NCBI GenBank assembly: GCA_003450125.1
Contig: DMFR01000279.1
Location: 12,983 to 23,977 of the forward strand
Direction of reading: 5' to 3'
Length of the DNA: 10,995 bases
Source of the DNA: Prolixibacteraceae bacterium
GTDB lineage: Bacteria; Bacteroidota; Bacteroidia; Bacteroidales; Prolixibacteraceae
This document shows positions 1 to 6,536 of the stretch, one piece after another. The stretch's first letter is position 1, and every line of letters starts with the position of its first letter. The position numbers were made by a program, and so were the translations under genes. The notes beneath the pieces are model-generated. The model was not told where the DNA came from. It was given only the letters and a program-made list of their open reading frames with translations, and searched no databases.

Positions 1-685
1 GGGGATGAACACAGGTCTGCAGGATGCGCATAACCTTGCCTGGAAACTGGCCTTTGTTATACAGGGAAAAGCTTCTCCCAAATTGTTGGAGACCTATGAG
101 GCAGAACGTAGGCCATTGGCATTACGTGTTATCCGATATACGGATTTGGCCTATTCATTTATGACGACCAATTTTTTTTTTATAAGGTTTTTGCGTTTAA
201 CGATTATTCCATTGCTGCTGCCTATATTTATAATAGGATTTAAATACAGGTCCGGATTACGTAGAGGTATTTTTATGTCAATTTCAGGAATTGGAATAAA
301 ATATAAACATGGGTTACTTGCGCATTCTTCAAACAGTTTCCCTATTCTGATCCCTAAACCCGGAGAGCGCATTCCATATCTGACATTTGGAATGAATGGA
401 AAACAGGTTTCAATTTATGATTGTATGGGTGATTCAACTTTTACACTTTTCATCTTGGGGAAACAACTACTACCAGAATCTTTTCAACAGATAATTAATC
501 ATTATCGCCATGTCGTTTCAGTAATTCATATTGAAAAGCAAGTAGGTAACCAACTTCTGTTTAAAAGCCTTGGGTTTAAAAATGAAGGCTACTACCTTGT
601 TCGACCTGACCATTTCATCGCTTTGCGAAGTCAGGAGTTTAATGCCGTTGACTTTGACAATTATCTTCAAAAATTCATGAAATGA
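1..685 (+). CDS. FAD-dependent monooxygenase (PHBH/aromatic hydroxylase type), 5'-truncated by window edge
   Basis: C-terminal about 227 residues of a group A flavoprotein monooxygenase, which would hydroxylate an aromatic or polyketide-like substrate using NAD(P)H, FAD and O2. Visible motif: GMNTGLQDAHNLAWKLA right at the window edge. This is the second FAD-binding segment of the PF01494 family, normally preceded by GD..H..PP..GQ. It is followed by the usual YEAERRP. A hydrophobic stretch (about residues 50-75) and a C-terminal thioredoxin-like fold ending in LVRPDHFIALRS (about residues 198-209) match the dimerisation domain of phenol-hydroxylase-like members. The Rossmann GxGxxG end lies outside the window, and the reading frame is open to base 2, so the ATG at 5 is internal. 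The stop overlaps the next start (ATGA, 682-685), which implies translational coupling with the methyltransferase-like gene. The substrate cannot be told. A run of ten T lies in the coding sequence at 172-181. Confidence 0.88.
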   Translation, partial: GMNTGLQDAHNLAWKLAFVIQGKASPKLLETYEAERRPLALRVIRYTDLAYSFMTTNFFFIRFLRLTIIPLLLPIFIIGFKYRSGLRRGIFMSISGIGIKYKHGLLAHSSNSFPILIPKPGERIPYLTFGMNGKQVSIYDCMGDSTFTLFILGKQLLPESFQQIINHYRHVVSVIHIEKQVGNQLLFKSLGFKNEGYYLVRPDHFIALRSQEFNAVDFDNYLQKFMK

Positions 686-1497
686 AACTTAGAGGCTTTG
701 AATTTGAAGATCAACCTTGGTTTCCTGAAATAATCAGGGACAGCATGACTGATTACCTTCGGTTTCTATTCCATACGTTTAAGCTTTATCAACCGGTATT
801 ACCGTTGATAAAAGATGCACTTATTAAAACCGATACCCATCATATCATCGATTTATGCTCAGGAAGTGGTGGCGCAATGGAAGGTATCTATGAAAATCTC
901 AAACGCACCTTCAATCCTAATATCAAAATAACTTTAACCGATCTGTTTCCAAGTTTGTTGGTTTATGAACATATACGCCACGAGACCAATGGCGGTATTT
1001 CCTTTATTGATAATTCCATTGATGCTTGTGATGTTCCACTTCAATTGAAAGGCTTTCGAACTTTGTTCTCCGGGTTTCATCATTTCGAACCCAAAAAAGC
1101 AGTTAGAGTGTTGAAAAGTGCCGTCGATGCAAGGCAGGGGATAGGAGTTTTTGATGGGGGCGACAGAAGCATCGTAATGGTAATACTTCTCATGATTGTT
1201 CATCCAATTCTTTTGTGTTTTTGTACGCCGTTTTTTAAACCATTTAGAATTTCAAGATTGCTTTTTACTTACCTGATTCCAATCATTCCTTTTTGTACTA
1301 TATGGGATGGAATATTTTCCATTTCAAGACTTTATACACCTGATGAAATGTTACAGATGGCGAAGGAAGTAGCCAATAGTGACTATACCTGGATTTCAGG
1401 AAAGGTGACAAATAGATTTGGAATGAGCATTGCATATTTAATAGGTTATCCTCCAATTAGTAACAATAAATATAAAACATATGGAATTCAGAATTGA
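682..1497 (+). CDS. Class I SAM-dependent methyltransferase-like protein with C-terminal membrane segments
   Basis: 271 aa. The central part carries a Rossmann methyltransferase signature: IIDLCSGSGG (residues 55-64, motif I, the SAM-binding glycine loop), then ITLTDLFP (83-90), whose D87 would contact the SAM ribose. SGFHHFEP (130-137) is placed like motif IV. The distal half is unusual for a soluble methyltransferase. Two hydrophobic stretches, about 163-182 and 192-212, could be membrane-associated helices, and the chain then ends in a polar tail containing RLYTPDEMLQMA, a common late element of these enzymes. The start ATG overlaps the stop of the monooxygenase by 4 bp, and the 3' end overlaps the fumarase start by 17 bp. 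The pairing with a flavin hydroxylase suggests O- or C-methylation of the hydroxylated product; this is inference from context. The specific family was not recognised. Confidence 0.75.
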   Translation: MKLRGFEFEDQPWFPEIIRDSMTDYLRFLFHTFKLYQPVLPLIKDALIKTDTHHIIDLCSGSGGAMEGIYENLKRTFNPNIKITLTDLFPSLLVYEHIRHETNGGISFIDNSIDACDVPLQLKGFRTLFSGFHHFEPKKAVRVLKSAVDARQGIGVFDGGDRSIVMVILLMIVHPILLCFCTPFFKPFRISRLLFTYLIPIIPFCTIWDGIFSISRLYTPDEMLQMAKEVANSDYTWISGKVTNRFGMSIAYLIGYPPISNNKYKTYGIQN

Positions 1498-2869
1498 ACA
1501 TGACACCATGGGTGAAGTAAAAGTTCCTATGGATAAATACTGGGGCGCACAAACTGAACGTTCCAGACAGAACTTTAAGATTGGAGCTGAAGCCAGTATG
1601 CCAAAAGAAATTATTCATGCTTTTGCATTCCTGAAAAAAGCTGCTGCTCACACTAACTTCGAATTGGGAATACTGTCTGCTGAAAAGCGTGATCTGATTG
1701 CAAAAGTGTGTCAAGAGATTCTGGATGGCAAGCTTGACGATCAGTTTCCACTTGTTATTTGGCAGACAGGTTCAGGAACACAGAGCAACATGAATGTAAA
1801 TGAAGTGATTGCCAATCGGGCGCATGTCTTGGCAGGTGGAAAGCTTAGCGATGCCAGGAAAGTTCTTCACCCCAATGACGATGTGAATAAATCTCAATCA
1901 TCAAATGACACTTTTCCTACTGCGATGCACATTGCTGCATACAAGTTGTCCTCAGAAGTTACCATGTCCGGATTGCAGGCCTTAAGGAATACACTTTCTG
2001 AAAAATCAGAAGCTTTTAAAGACATTGTAAAAACCGGTCGTACCCATTTTATGGATGCAACGCCGCTTACTCTTGGGCAGGAGTTTTCGGGATATGTCCA
2101 GCAAATAGATAATTCAATGCGAGCAGTTCGAAGTGCCATGGAAATGGTGGGCGAACTTGCATTGGGAGGAACGGCTGTTGGTACCGGCATGAATGCCCCC
2201 AAGAGTTATGCTGAACTTGTGGCTGCAAAGATTGGTGAACTTACAGGTTTGCCTTTTGTGACTGCACCCAATAAGTTTGAAGCACTGGCGGCAAACGATG
2301 CAATGGTTGAACTCAGTGGAGCCTTCAAACGAAGTGCAGTATCGTTAATGAAAATTGCCAACGATATCCGTATGCTTAGTTCAGGACCGCGTTGTGGAAT
2401 TGGGGAAATCAATATTCCTGACAATGAACCCGGATCATCCATTATGCCCGGTAAAGTAAACCCTACCCAGGCTGAAGCCTTGACCATGGTTTGTGCTCAG
2501 GTGATGGGGAATGATGTGGCAGTCACCATTGGCGGTGCAACAGGACACTTTGAATTGAATGTATTTAAGCCGATGATTGCAGCCAATGTATTACAATCAG
2601 CCCGATTGATAGGCGATGCTTGCAGGTCTTTTAATGATCATTGTGCAGTAGGAATTGAACCCAACGAGGAAATGATCAAAAAGCATTTAGAGAATTCCCT
2701 AATGTTGGTAACCGCACTCAATCCGCATATTGGCTATGAAAACGCTGCAAAGATTGCCAAGAAAGCATTACAAGAAAATAAAACCCTAAGGGGAGTTGCT
2801 ATTGAACTCGGTTTGGTAACTGATGAGCAATTTACTTTGTGGGTTAACCCTGATCAGATGATTGGCTAA
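1481..2869 (+). CDS. fumC: Class II fumarate hydratase (fumarase C)
   Basis: 462 aa, the full length for this homotetrameric, iron-independent TCA-cycle enzyme, which reversibly hydrates fumarate to L-malate in the cytosol. The N-terminus reads RIEHDTMGEVKVP followed by YWGAQTERS, typical of FumC, and this fixes the start at 1481 inside the end of the preceding gene. Active-site motifs are all present: GSGTQSNMN (97-105), PNDDVNKSQSSND (131-143), GRTHFMDA (186-193, H189 matching the catalytic-region histidine) and the superfamily signature GSSIMPGKVNP (318-328), which contains the catalytic serine. The same superfamily includes aspartase and argininosuccinate lyase, but the motif details and length fit fumarase best. 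The 17-bp overlap with the upstream gene means it is probably translated from a shared transcript. No promoter of its own is obvious, though one inside the upstream gene cannot be excluded. Confidence 0.97.
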   Translation: MEFRIEHDTMGEVKVPMDKYWGAQTERSRQNFKIGAEASMPKEIIHAFAFLKKAAAHTNFELGILSAEKRDLIAKVCQEILDGKLDDQFPLVIWQTGSGTQSNMNVNEVIANRAHVLAGGKLSDARKVLHPNDDVNKSQSSNDTFPTAMHIAAYKLSSEVTMSGLQALRNTLSEKSEAFKDIVKTGRTHFMDATPLTLGQEFSGYVQQIDNSMRAVRSAMEMVGELALGGTAVGTGMNAPKSYAELVAAKIGELTGLPFVTAPNKFEALAANDAMVELSGAFKRSAVSLMKIANDIRMLSSGPRCGIGEINIPDNEPGSSIMPGKVNPTQAEALTMVCAQVMGNDVAVTIGGATGHFELNVFKPMIAANVLQSARLIGDACRSFNDHCAVGIEPNEEMIKKHLENSLMLVTALNPHIGYENAAKIAKKALQENKTLRGVAIELGLVTDEQFTLWVNPDQMIG

Positions 2870-2930
2870 ATGTTGTGTATTTGCAAAAGATTCTGGGATG
2901 AAAATCACCCAGGGTAAACATCCGATCAGG
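2849..2930 (+). terminator. Candidate 3' stem-loop at the end of fumC
   Basis: CCTGATCAGATG (2849-2860, overlapping the last fumC codons) can pair with CATCCGATCAGG (2919-2930) with one A/C mismatch. Inside that loop CTGGGATGA (2893-2901) pairs with TCACCCAG (2905-2912) with one bulged A. Only TTT follows the outer stem, so this is a structured 3' end and a possible but weak terminator. Confidence 0.35.
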
Positions 2931-2977
2931 TTTCTGTAAATTACAAAATAGATGAGAGTTACGGGGAGAGTACCCTC

Positions 2978-3212
2978 TTCACTGACACAACTGACAATTG
3001 TAGTTTTTGCCACAAAATGTTGAAGCAGGTTGGTTTTACAAGTGCTTCTCTATTCATTTTATTCAGCTTTGCTTAGGACCAATTGCCAGGGTATTGGTGA
3101 TATCATTCAACCGCTGTTCAATTTCACCCCTTTGAAGGTTAAAAATACCAATTGTCAGTTGTGTCAGTTGTGTCAGTGAACAAGGTATCATTTCAGTTGT
3201 AACACGACACTA
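2978..3212. repeat. Repeat element A: inverted arms of 9-bp tandem units (TTGTGTCAG type)
   Basis: Left arm 2978-3000 (TTCACTGACACAACTGACAA, then TTG) is the reverse complement of right arm 3149-3180, except that the right arm holds one more copy of the 9-bp unit (CAGTTGTGT repeated, period 9). The arms enclose about 150 bp. Just before the right arm, 22 bases (3135-3156, from AAGGTTAAAAATACC to ATTGTC) are identical to 3625-3646 in element B. The inner stretch 3047-3066 matches B 3542-3561 at 18 of 20 positions. Right of the arm, TATCATTTCAGTTGTAACACGA also aligns with B. The left outer boundary is unclear. No coding capacity is evident. The element family was not recognised; it could be a MITE-like or REP-like non-autonomous element. 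Confidence 0.85.
3135..3156 (+). repeat. 22-bp exact direct repeat shared by elements A and B (copy 1)
   Basis: The segment starting AAGGTTAAAAATACC and ending ATTGTC recurs without change at 3625-3646, exactly 490 bp downstream. In both places it leads directly into the right-hand tandem-repeat arm, so it is the best conserved block and a possible recognition or structural core of the element. Confidence 0.95.
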
Positions 3213-3347
3213 AAGTAGTGTTGCCTCAAAAACAGCGCATTGGGCTTTTGTCTATTGGACATTGGATAATTGGCTAGGAACAAGAATCAGTCAGTAGTAA
3301 CCAAATTCGTCCATTCATTTGGGACATGTCACTGATCATTACACTGA

Positions 3348-3717
3348 TGTCGTGTTACGACTAAAATGACGATTCTGGCTTCTGAAACCTTGATTGCAGG
3401 TTCTACCTATAACAGAATATAATAGAATTTGAAATGTATTGGAAATCTGGGTATGGACCGACAATTCCGACAACTCCGACAACTCCGACAATCGTGCTCT
3501 TTGACAAATACAATTCAATGGGGCTGGAAGTAACAATTGACTCTCTATTAATTTTGTTCAGATGAATAGAACCAATTGTCTGTATTTGAAGGATATGACA
3601 AAGATACCCCTTCATCTCTTTTCAAAGGTTAAAAATACCAATTGTCGAAGTTGTCGGAGTTGTCGGAACTGTCGGAGTTGTCGGAGAACAGAATGTCATT
3701 TCATCCGTCACACGATA
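3348..3717. repeat. Repeat element B: inverted arms of 9-bp tandem units (TTGTCGGAG type) with outer inverted ends
   Basis: Left arm 3458-3492 (CCGACAATTCCGACAACTCC and on) pairs with right arm 3641-3675 at 33 of 35 positions. The right arm continues with one further unit to 3686. The loop is about 148 bp. The outer ends are also inverted repeats: 3348-3377 (begins TGTCGTGTTACGACT) matches the reverse complement of 3689-3717 at about 24 of 30 positions, so the whole element behaves like a 370-bp unit with terminal inverted repeats. It is a second, same-orientation copy of element A with a different 9-bp unit. Short frames through the arms give LSE/SEL peptide repeats only because the period is a multiple of three; no real gene is seen. 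Confidence 0.88.
3625..3646 (+). repeat. 22-bp exact direct repeat shared by elements A and B (copy 2)
   Basis: Second copy of the block at 3135-3156. It sits immediately before the GTTGTCGGA tandem arm of element B. Conservation here contrasts with the diverged loop between the arms and with the different tandem unit that follows. Confidence 0.95.
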
Positions 3718-3790
3718 GTAATGGCGTGTCTCATTTAATGTATAGTTTTGGCTTCGGGCTTGGCAGTTCTGAAGCATGGGGTATCGTAAA

Positions 3791-3940
3791 TCAGAACATG
3801 TTTCTGGAATATTTCATTACATCAAATAGCAAAGTATCTTCATCAAGTTTATAGATTGATTTTAAGGCGAGTCCATGCATTGACCGAGCTGCAAGGTTGA
3901 ATCCATTTAATTTTTTGGACAACTCATTGTATAAAAGTTC
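3791..3940 (-). pseudogene. Possible C-terminal coding remnant (49 codons), family unknown
   Basis: On the minus strand an open frame from just inside the terminator hairpin to a TGA at 3791-3793 reads like natural protein: ELLYNELSKKLNGFNLAARS, then MHGLALKSIYKLDEDTLLFD, then VMKYSRNMF. It has balanced composition and amphipathic character, unlike the surrounding sequence. There is no good start: the first in-frame ATG is codon 21, and a stop lies at 3941-3943. It could be the tail of a gene cut off when the csp terminator or the repeat elements arrived next to it, or a chance open frame. I do not recognise the family. Confidence 0.3.
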
Positions 3941-3972
3941 TTATCTGTCTGGATTTGACAGATAAGAACTTT
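3934..3972 (-). terminator. Rho-independent terminator of the csp/adh transcription unit
   Basis: A perfect 16-bp stem, AAAGTTCTTATCTGTC at 3934-3949 with its complement at 3957-3972, closes a 7-nt loop. It starts 10 bp past the stop of the copper-protein gene. On the minus strand the stem runs out into CTTTTAT, giving the expected U-rich tail. Confidence 0.85.
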
Positions 3973-3981
3973 CAAATCTCT

Positions 3982-4326
3982 TTAGGCGGCTTGTGCCAAT
4001 TGCATGCAGGCTTCTGTACATTCACGGCAGGCTTCTGCACATTCGCGGCAATGTTGCATGCCCATTTTTGCATGTTTATCGCATTCCTCGGCACAGGAAT
4101 TACAAATTTCAGCACAAATACGGCATAGTTCCATGCTGAATTCGCTGCCCATGCTCATTAGTTCTGATGCAGAACGGCAAATGCAGGCACATTCCATATC
4201 CAACTGGATACAATGGACGAGCATTTTAACATTATCTTCCATTAGACATTCTGTTGCACAATGGTTACAGGCTATTGCACAGGAATCACATGCCTGGATG
4301 CATTCCTGAAATTTTTGATCTGTCAT
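3982..4326 (-). CDS. Four-helix-bundle copper-binding protein (DUF326, Csp3-like cytosolic copper storage)
   Basis: 114 aa with 20 cysteines, spaced mostly as CxxxC and CxxC along predicted helices (C9, C13, C16, C20, C23, C27, C39, C46, C48, C50, C68, C71, C75, C78, C82, C93, C96, C100, C103, C107). It also has several His and Met residues. This is the hallmark of the Csp family, in which tetramers of four-helix bundles hold many Cu(I) ions inside the bundle core through Cys thiolates. There is no signal peptide or Tat motif at the N-terminus (MTDQKFQECIQACDSC), so it is expected in the cytosol, as Csp3 is. Length fits the family. It lies 40 bp downstream of the alcohol dehydrogenase gene on the same strand and is followed by a strong terminator, so it is the last gene of that unit. 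The upstream gap is A-rich with no Shine-Dalgarno sequence, as is common in Bacteroidota. Confidence 0.92.
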   Translation of the reverse strand: MTDQKFQECIQACDSCAIACNHCATECLMEDNVKMLVHCIQLDMECACICRSASELMSMGSEFSMELCRICAEICNSCAEECDKHAKMGMQHCRECAEACRECTEACMQLAQAA

Positions 4327-4366
4327 AAATTTAGTTGTTTTTAATTTTTGTTTCTATTTAAATTTG

Positions 4367-5524
4367 CTAAGGCTGTAAGACAACTTTTACACAGTTATCT
4401 TCTTTTTTGTTAAAAATGCGGTAAGCCATTTCTGCTTCAGTAAGTGGCAGTCGATGCGAAATAATATCGTTTAAGGTAATTTTTCCATCCACAACAAGCG
4501 TCATCAGATGATCGATGTAGCGTTGAACTGGCACTTGTCCTGCCTTGATGGTGATTCCCTTTTCAAAAATTTGAGCGAGTGGGAAATTGTCATAGTTCAT
4601 TCCATAGACCCCAACAATCGTAACGATTCCACCTCTCCTTACAGCGTCCAGACACATTCGCAGGGAATTAATGGTTCCTTTTTCAAACCTGATTACACTT
4701 GCAACACGATCAAGAATTGATCTTTCAGCCTCCATCCCCACGGCATCTACTACGATATCAGCCCCGCGGCCGCTGGTCATTTCCCTTATCTTATCAATGG
4801 CCGATGAATCATGGGCATTGATTGTTTCACTTTTGCACACTTCTCTGGCGGTTTTCATGCGGTATTCCTCAACATCAAGTCCAATAACCCTGGCAGCGCC
4901 TTTTAACCATGCCGTTTTTTGGGCCATCAAACCAACAGGACCACAACCGAACACTGCTACAGTTTCTCCCCCTTTCATTTGAGCCCAGTCAATTGCTGCA
5001 TAACCAGTGGGAAAAATATCAGTCAGAAACAGGACCTTTTCATCGGGTAAGTCCAAGGGAACGTGCCTACAATTTGTATCGGCAAAGAGTACCCTGGCAT
5101 ATTCAGCTTGTCCGCCCGAATAACCTCCATATAAATCTGTATAACCATATAAACCGGCACCTTTTTGTTTTAGTATGCCTCCTTCAGGGCCATAATTCTC
5201 AGGATTAGAATTCTCACAATGAGTAGGAAGGGAGTGAGTACAAAACCAGCAGGAACCACAAGAAATAGGAAAAGGAACAACCACCCTGTCCCCTTTCTTG
5301 AATTTTTTCACCAGATCGCCTGTTTCAACTACTTCCCCCATAAATTCATGACCAAGTACGAGGTCTTTCATTTGAGGAAACATCCCGTTGTAAATGTGCA
5401 AGTCTGATCCGCAAATGGCAGTTGAGGTTATTTTTAAAATGACGTCAGTAGGCTTCTCGATAATTGGATCATTAACGGTTTCTACTTTCACATCACCAAT
5501 TTTGTGGAAAACAAGTGCTTTCAT
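4367..5524 (-). CDS. Zinc-dependent alcohol dehydrogenase, glutathione-independent formaldehyde dehydrogenase-like
   Basis: 385 aa medium-chain dehydrogenase/reductase. The catalytic-zinc ligands are visible: C38 in AICGSDLHIYNG, H59 and E60 in GHEFMGEV, and D169 in FLTDIFPTGY, the last being typical of the formaldehyde dehydrogenase-like subgroup. A structural zinc lobe has C89, C92, C95 and C103 (CGSCWFC..HC). The nucleotide-binding fold shows VAVFGCGPVGLMA (189-201) and D217 at the end of the second strand, favouring NAD over NADP. It probably oxidises an aldehyde or small alcohol with NAD+; the true substrate is unknown, and annotation as FdhA would be too specific. It lies 38 bp after the broken glycosylase gene and 40 bp before the copper-storage gene, all on one strand, which suggests co-transcription. 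Start chosen at the conserved MKALVFHKIGDVKVE. Confidence 0.93.
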   Translation of the reverse strand: MKALVFHKIGDVKVETVNDPIIEKPTDVILKITSTAICGSDLHIYNGMFPQMKDLVLGHEFMGEVVETGDLVKKFKKGDRVVVPFPISCGSCWFCTHSLPTHCENSNPENYGPEGGILKQKGAGLYGYTDLYGGYSGGQAEYARVLFADTNCRHVPLDLPDEKVLFLTDIFPTGYAAIDWAQMKGGETVAVFGCGPVGLMAQKTAWLKGAARVIGLDVEEYRMKTAREVCKSETINAHDSSAIDKIREMTSGRGADIVVDAVGMEAERSILDRVASVIRFEKGTINSLRMCLDAVRRGGIVTIVGVYGMNYDNFPLAQIFEKGITIKAGQVPVQRYIDHLMTLVVDGKITLNDIISHRLPLTEAEMAYRIFNKKEDNCVKVVLQP

Positions 5525-5562
5525 AGGTGTGATTTTATGTTGTTAATACTATTAGTTGCAAT

Positions 5563-6289
5563 TTATGTATATAGGAATTGACAGTTAGCGCAAAAGAAAC
5601 TTCTGCGGTCTTTAGTTCCAGTATGTTTTTTTATAAATGGAAGATTACAACGCTGGCATGTTTTTCTTGTATGGGCCAGCCAATGTTTTTTTAATTCAAA
5701 TTTCCTCTTCCATTCCAAAAAATCAAAACTGTAGATTCGAGCTTGTTCTATCAACTCTTTTATTTTTGACTGAGGCAATTTCCCTATCTTGGATTCGGGA
5801 TGGATATGAATACGATACAGCACTTCATTTTTTATAATATTACCTACTCCTGAAAAAATATGTTGTTCTAACAGTGCATCGCAAACAAGTTCATCGGGAA
5901 TGAGTTTCAATTTGGCTTTTGCTTTTTTAGGATCCCATGCAATATTCATAACATCAGAACTGAAGTCGTAGTGCGCATTCGGATCTCCTTCTAATATTTT
6001 GATTGAACAAGAGTAAAAATTGATCTCGCCAGTATTAAACGTTAGATTCAAACGGACAGGCTGGGGCTTTTCTTCATTAATCCGATAAGTGCCAAATAGG
6101 AGGAAATGAATTCGAAGGGTAAAATCCTTCAGGCATATCAGAAAATGTTTTCCCCAACTATCGAATGAACCTGTGCATTTATTAATCGGTTTGTTCAATT
6201 TTGCTGTTCCCCTTTACCGCAATTATTTTCTTTCCAACAAATTGTTGAACTTCTTCTTTTAACAATACTATGGAAGGGCCTTCGGGCAT
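5563..6289 (-). pseudogene. Fpg/Nei-family DNA glycosylase/AP lyase, disrupted by a frameshift
   Basis: Base-excision-repair enzyme that removes oxidised bases. The true start is the ATG at 6289, giving MPEGPSIVLLKEEVQQFVGK with the catalytic N-terminal proline P2 and E3. That frame stops after about 35 codons (..NSKIEQTD, stop at about 6182). The rest continues in another frame: SWGKHFL (catalytic-loop lysine), the helix-two-turn-helix GVGNIIKNEVLYRI, and a C-terminal zinc finger with CQRC and CANC plus DRRSFF. The whole span is 727 bp, one base more than 242 codons, so the net shift equals +1 (one added base, or two or five lost). The break lies near 6180-6205. All other parts look intact, so it is either a recent pseudogene or a sequencing/assembly error. 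A shorter frame from a TTG at 6198 lacks P2/E3 and would be inactive. Confidence 0.9.
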
Positions 6290-6420
6290 TTCATGAGAAC
6301 TAAAAAATTGAACCAATAAATTGACATGAAGAAAAACTCATTAGCCTCCTTAGACATCATCCATTGAGAAAACAAATCATTTCAAATAAAGGAATAGGCC
6401 TATAATTTGCTTTGATAAAT

Positions 6421-6454
6421 ATTAGAGATACCGAAAGTTATCGGTATCTCTAAT
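6421..6454 (-). terminator. Terminator hairpin downstream of manganese catalase
   Basis: ATTAGAGATACCGA (6421-6434) and TCGGTATCTCTAAT (6441-6454) form a perfect 14-bp stem with a 6-nt loop, about 80 bp past the catalase stop. On the minus strand it is followed by the AT-rich ATTTATC. The U run is modest, so it may act as a terminator or as an mRNA 3' stabiliser. Confidence 0.65.
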
Positions 6455-6536
6455 GATGATCTATTGGATGTATTCATGACTTAATCAAAACAAGAAGTTG
6501 AGAGGTTCGTTTGCCATTTCTGACAAAAATTTCTAA

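Noticed and set aside
3240..3280. ATTGG-rich mini repeat (ATTGGACATTGGATAATTGG) between elements A and B
   Set aside because: Only three imperfect short units; too little to separate from chance in AT-rich DNA.
3339..3615. Minus-strand frames across the left arm of element B
   Set aside because: Same low-complexity repeat read outwards; no domain, start context or homology between A and B at protein level.
2978..3717. CRISPR array
   Set aside because: The repeats are 9 bp and directly adjacent without spacers, and are arranged as inverted arms.
3642..3854. Plus-strand 70-codon frame with LSELSELSELSE repeats
   Set aside because: It is the translation of the 9-bp tandem arm of element B; the period being a multiple of three keeps the frame open, the remainder is not conserved with element A, and the mirror arm gives the same peptide on the other strand.
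4004..4309. Plus-strand open frame opposite the copper-binding protein gene
   Set aside because: Shadow produced by the regular Cys/Ala/Glu codons of the real gene, whose Cys pattern is unmistakable.
6302..6341. A 13-codon minus-strand frame with a strong AAGGAGG just before its ATG (6341)
   Set aside because: The ribosome-site match is striking, but the peptide (MSFSSCQFIGSIF) is too short, has no sign of conservation and lies just upstream of the broken glycosylase; a leader-peptide role cannot be supported.
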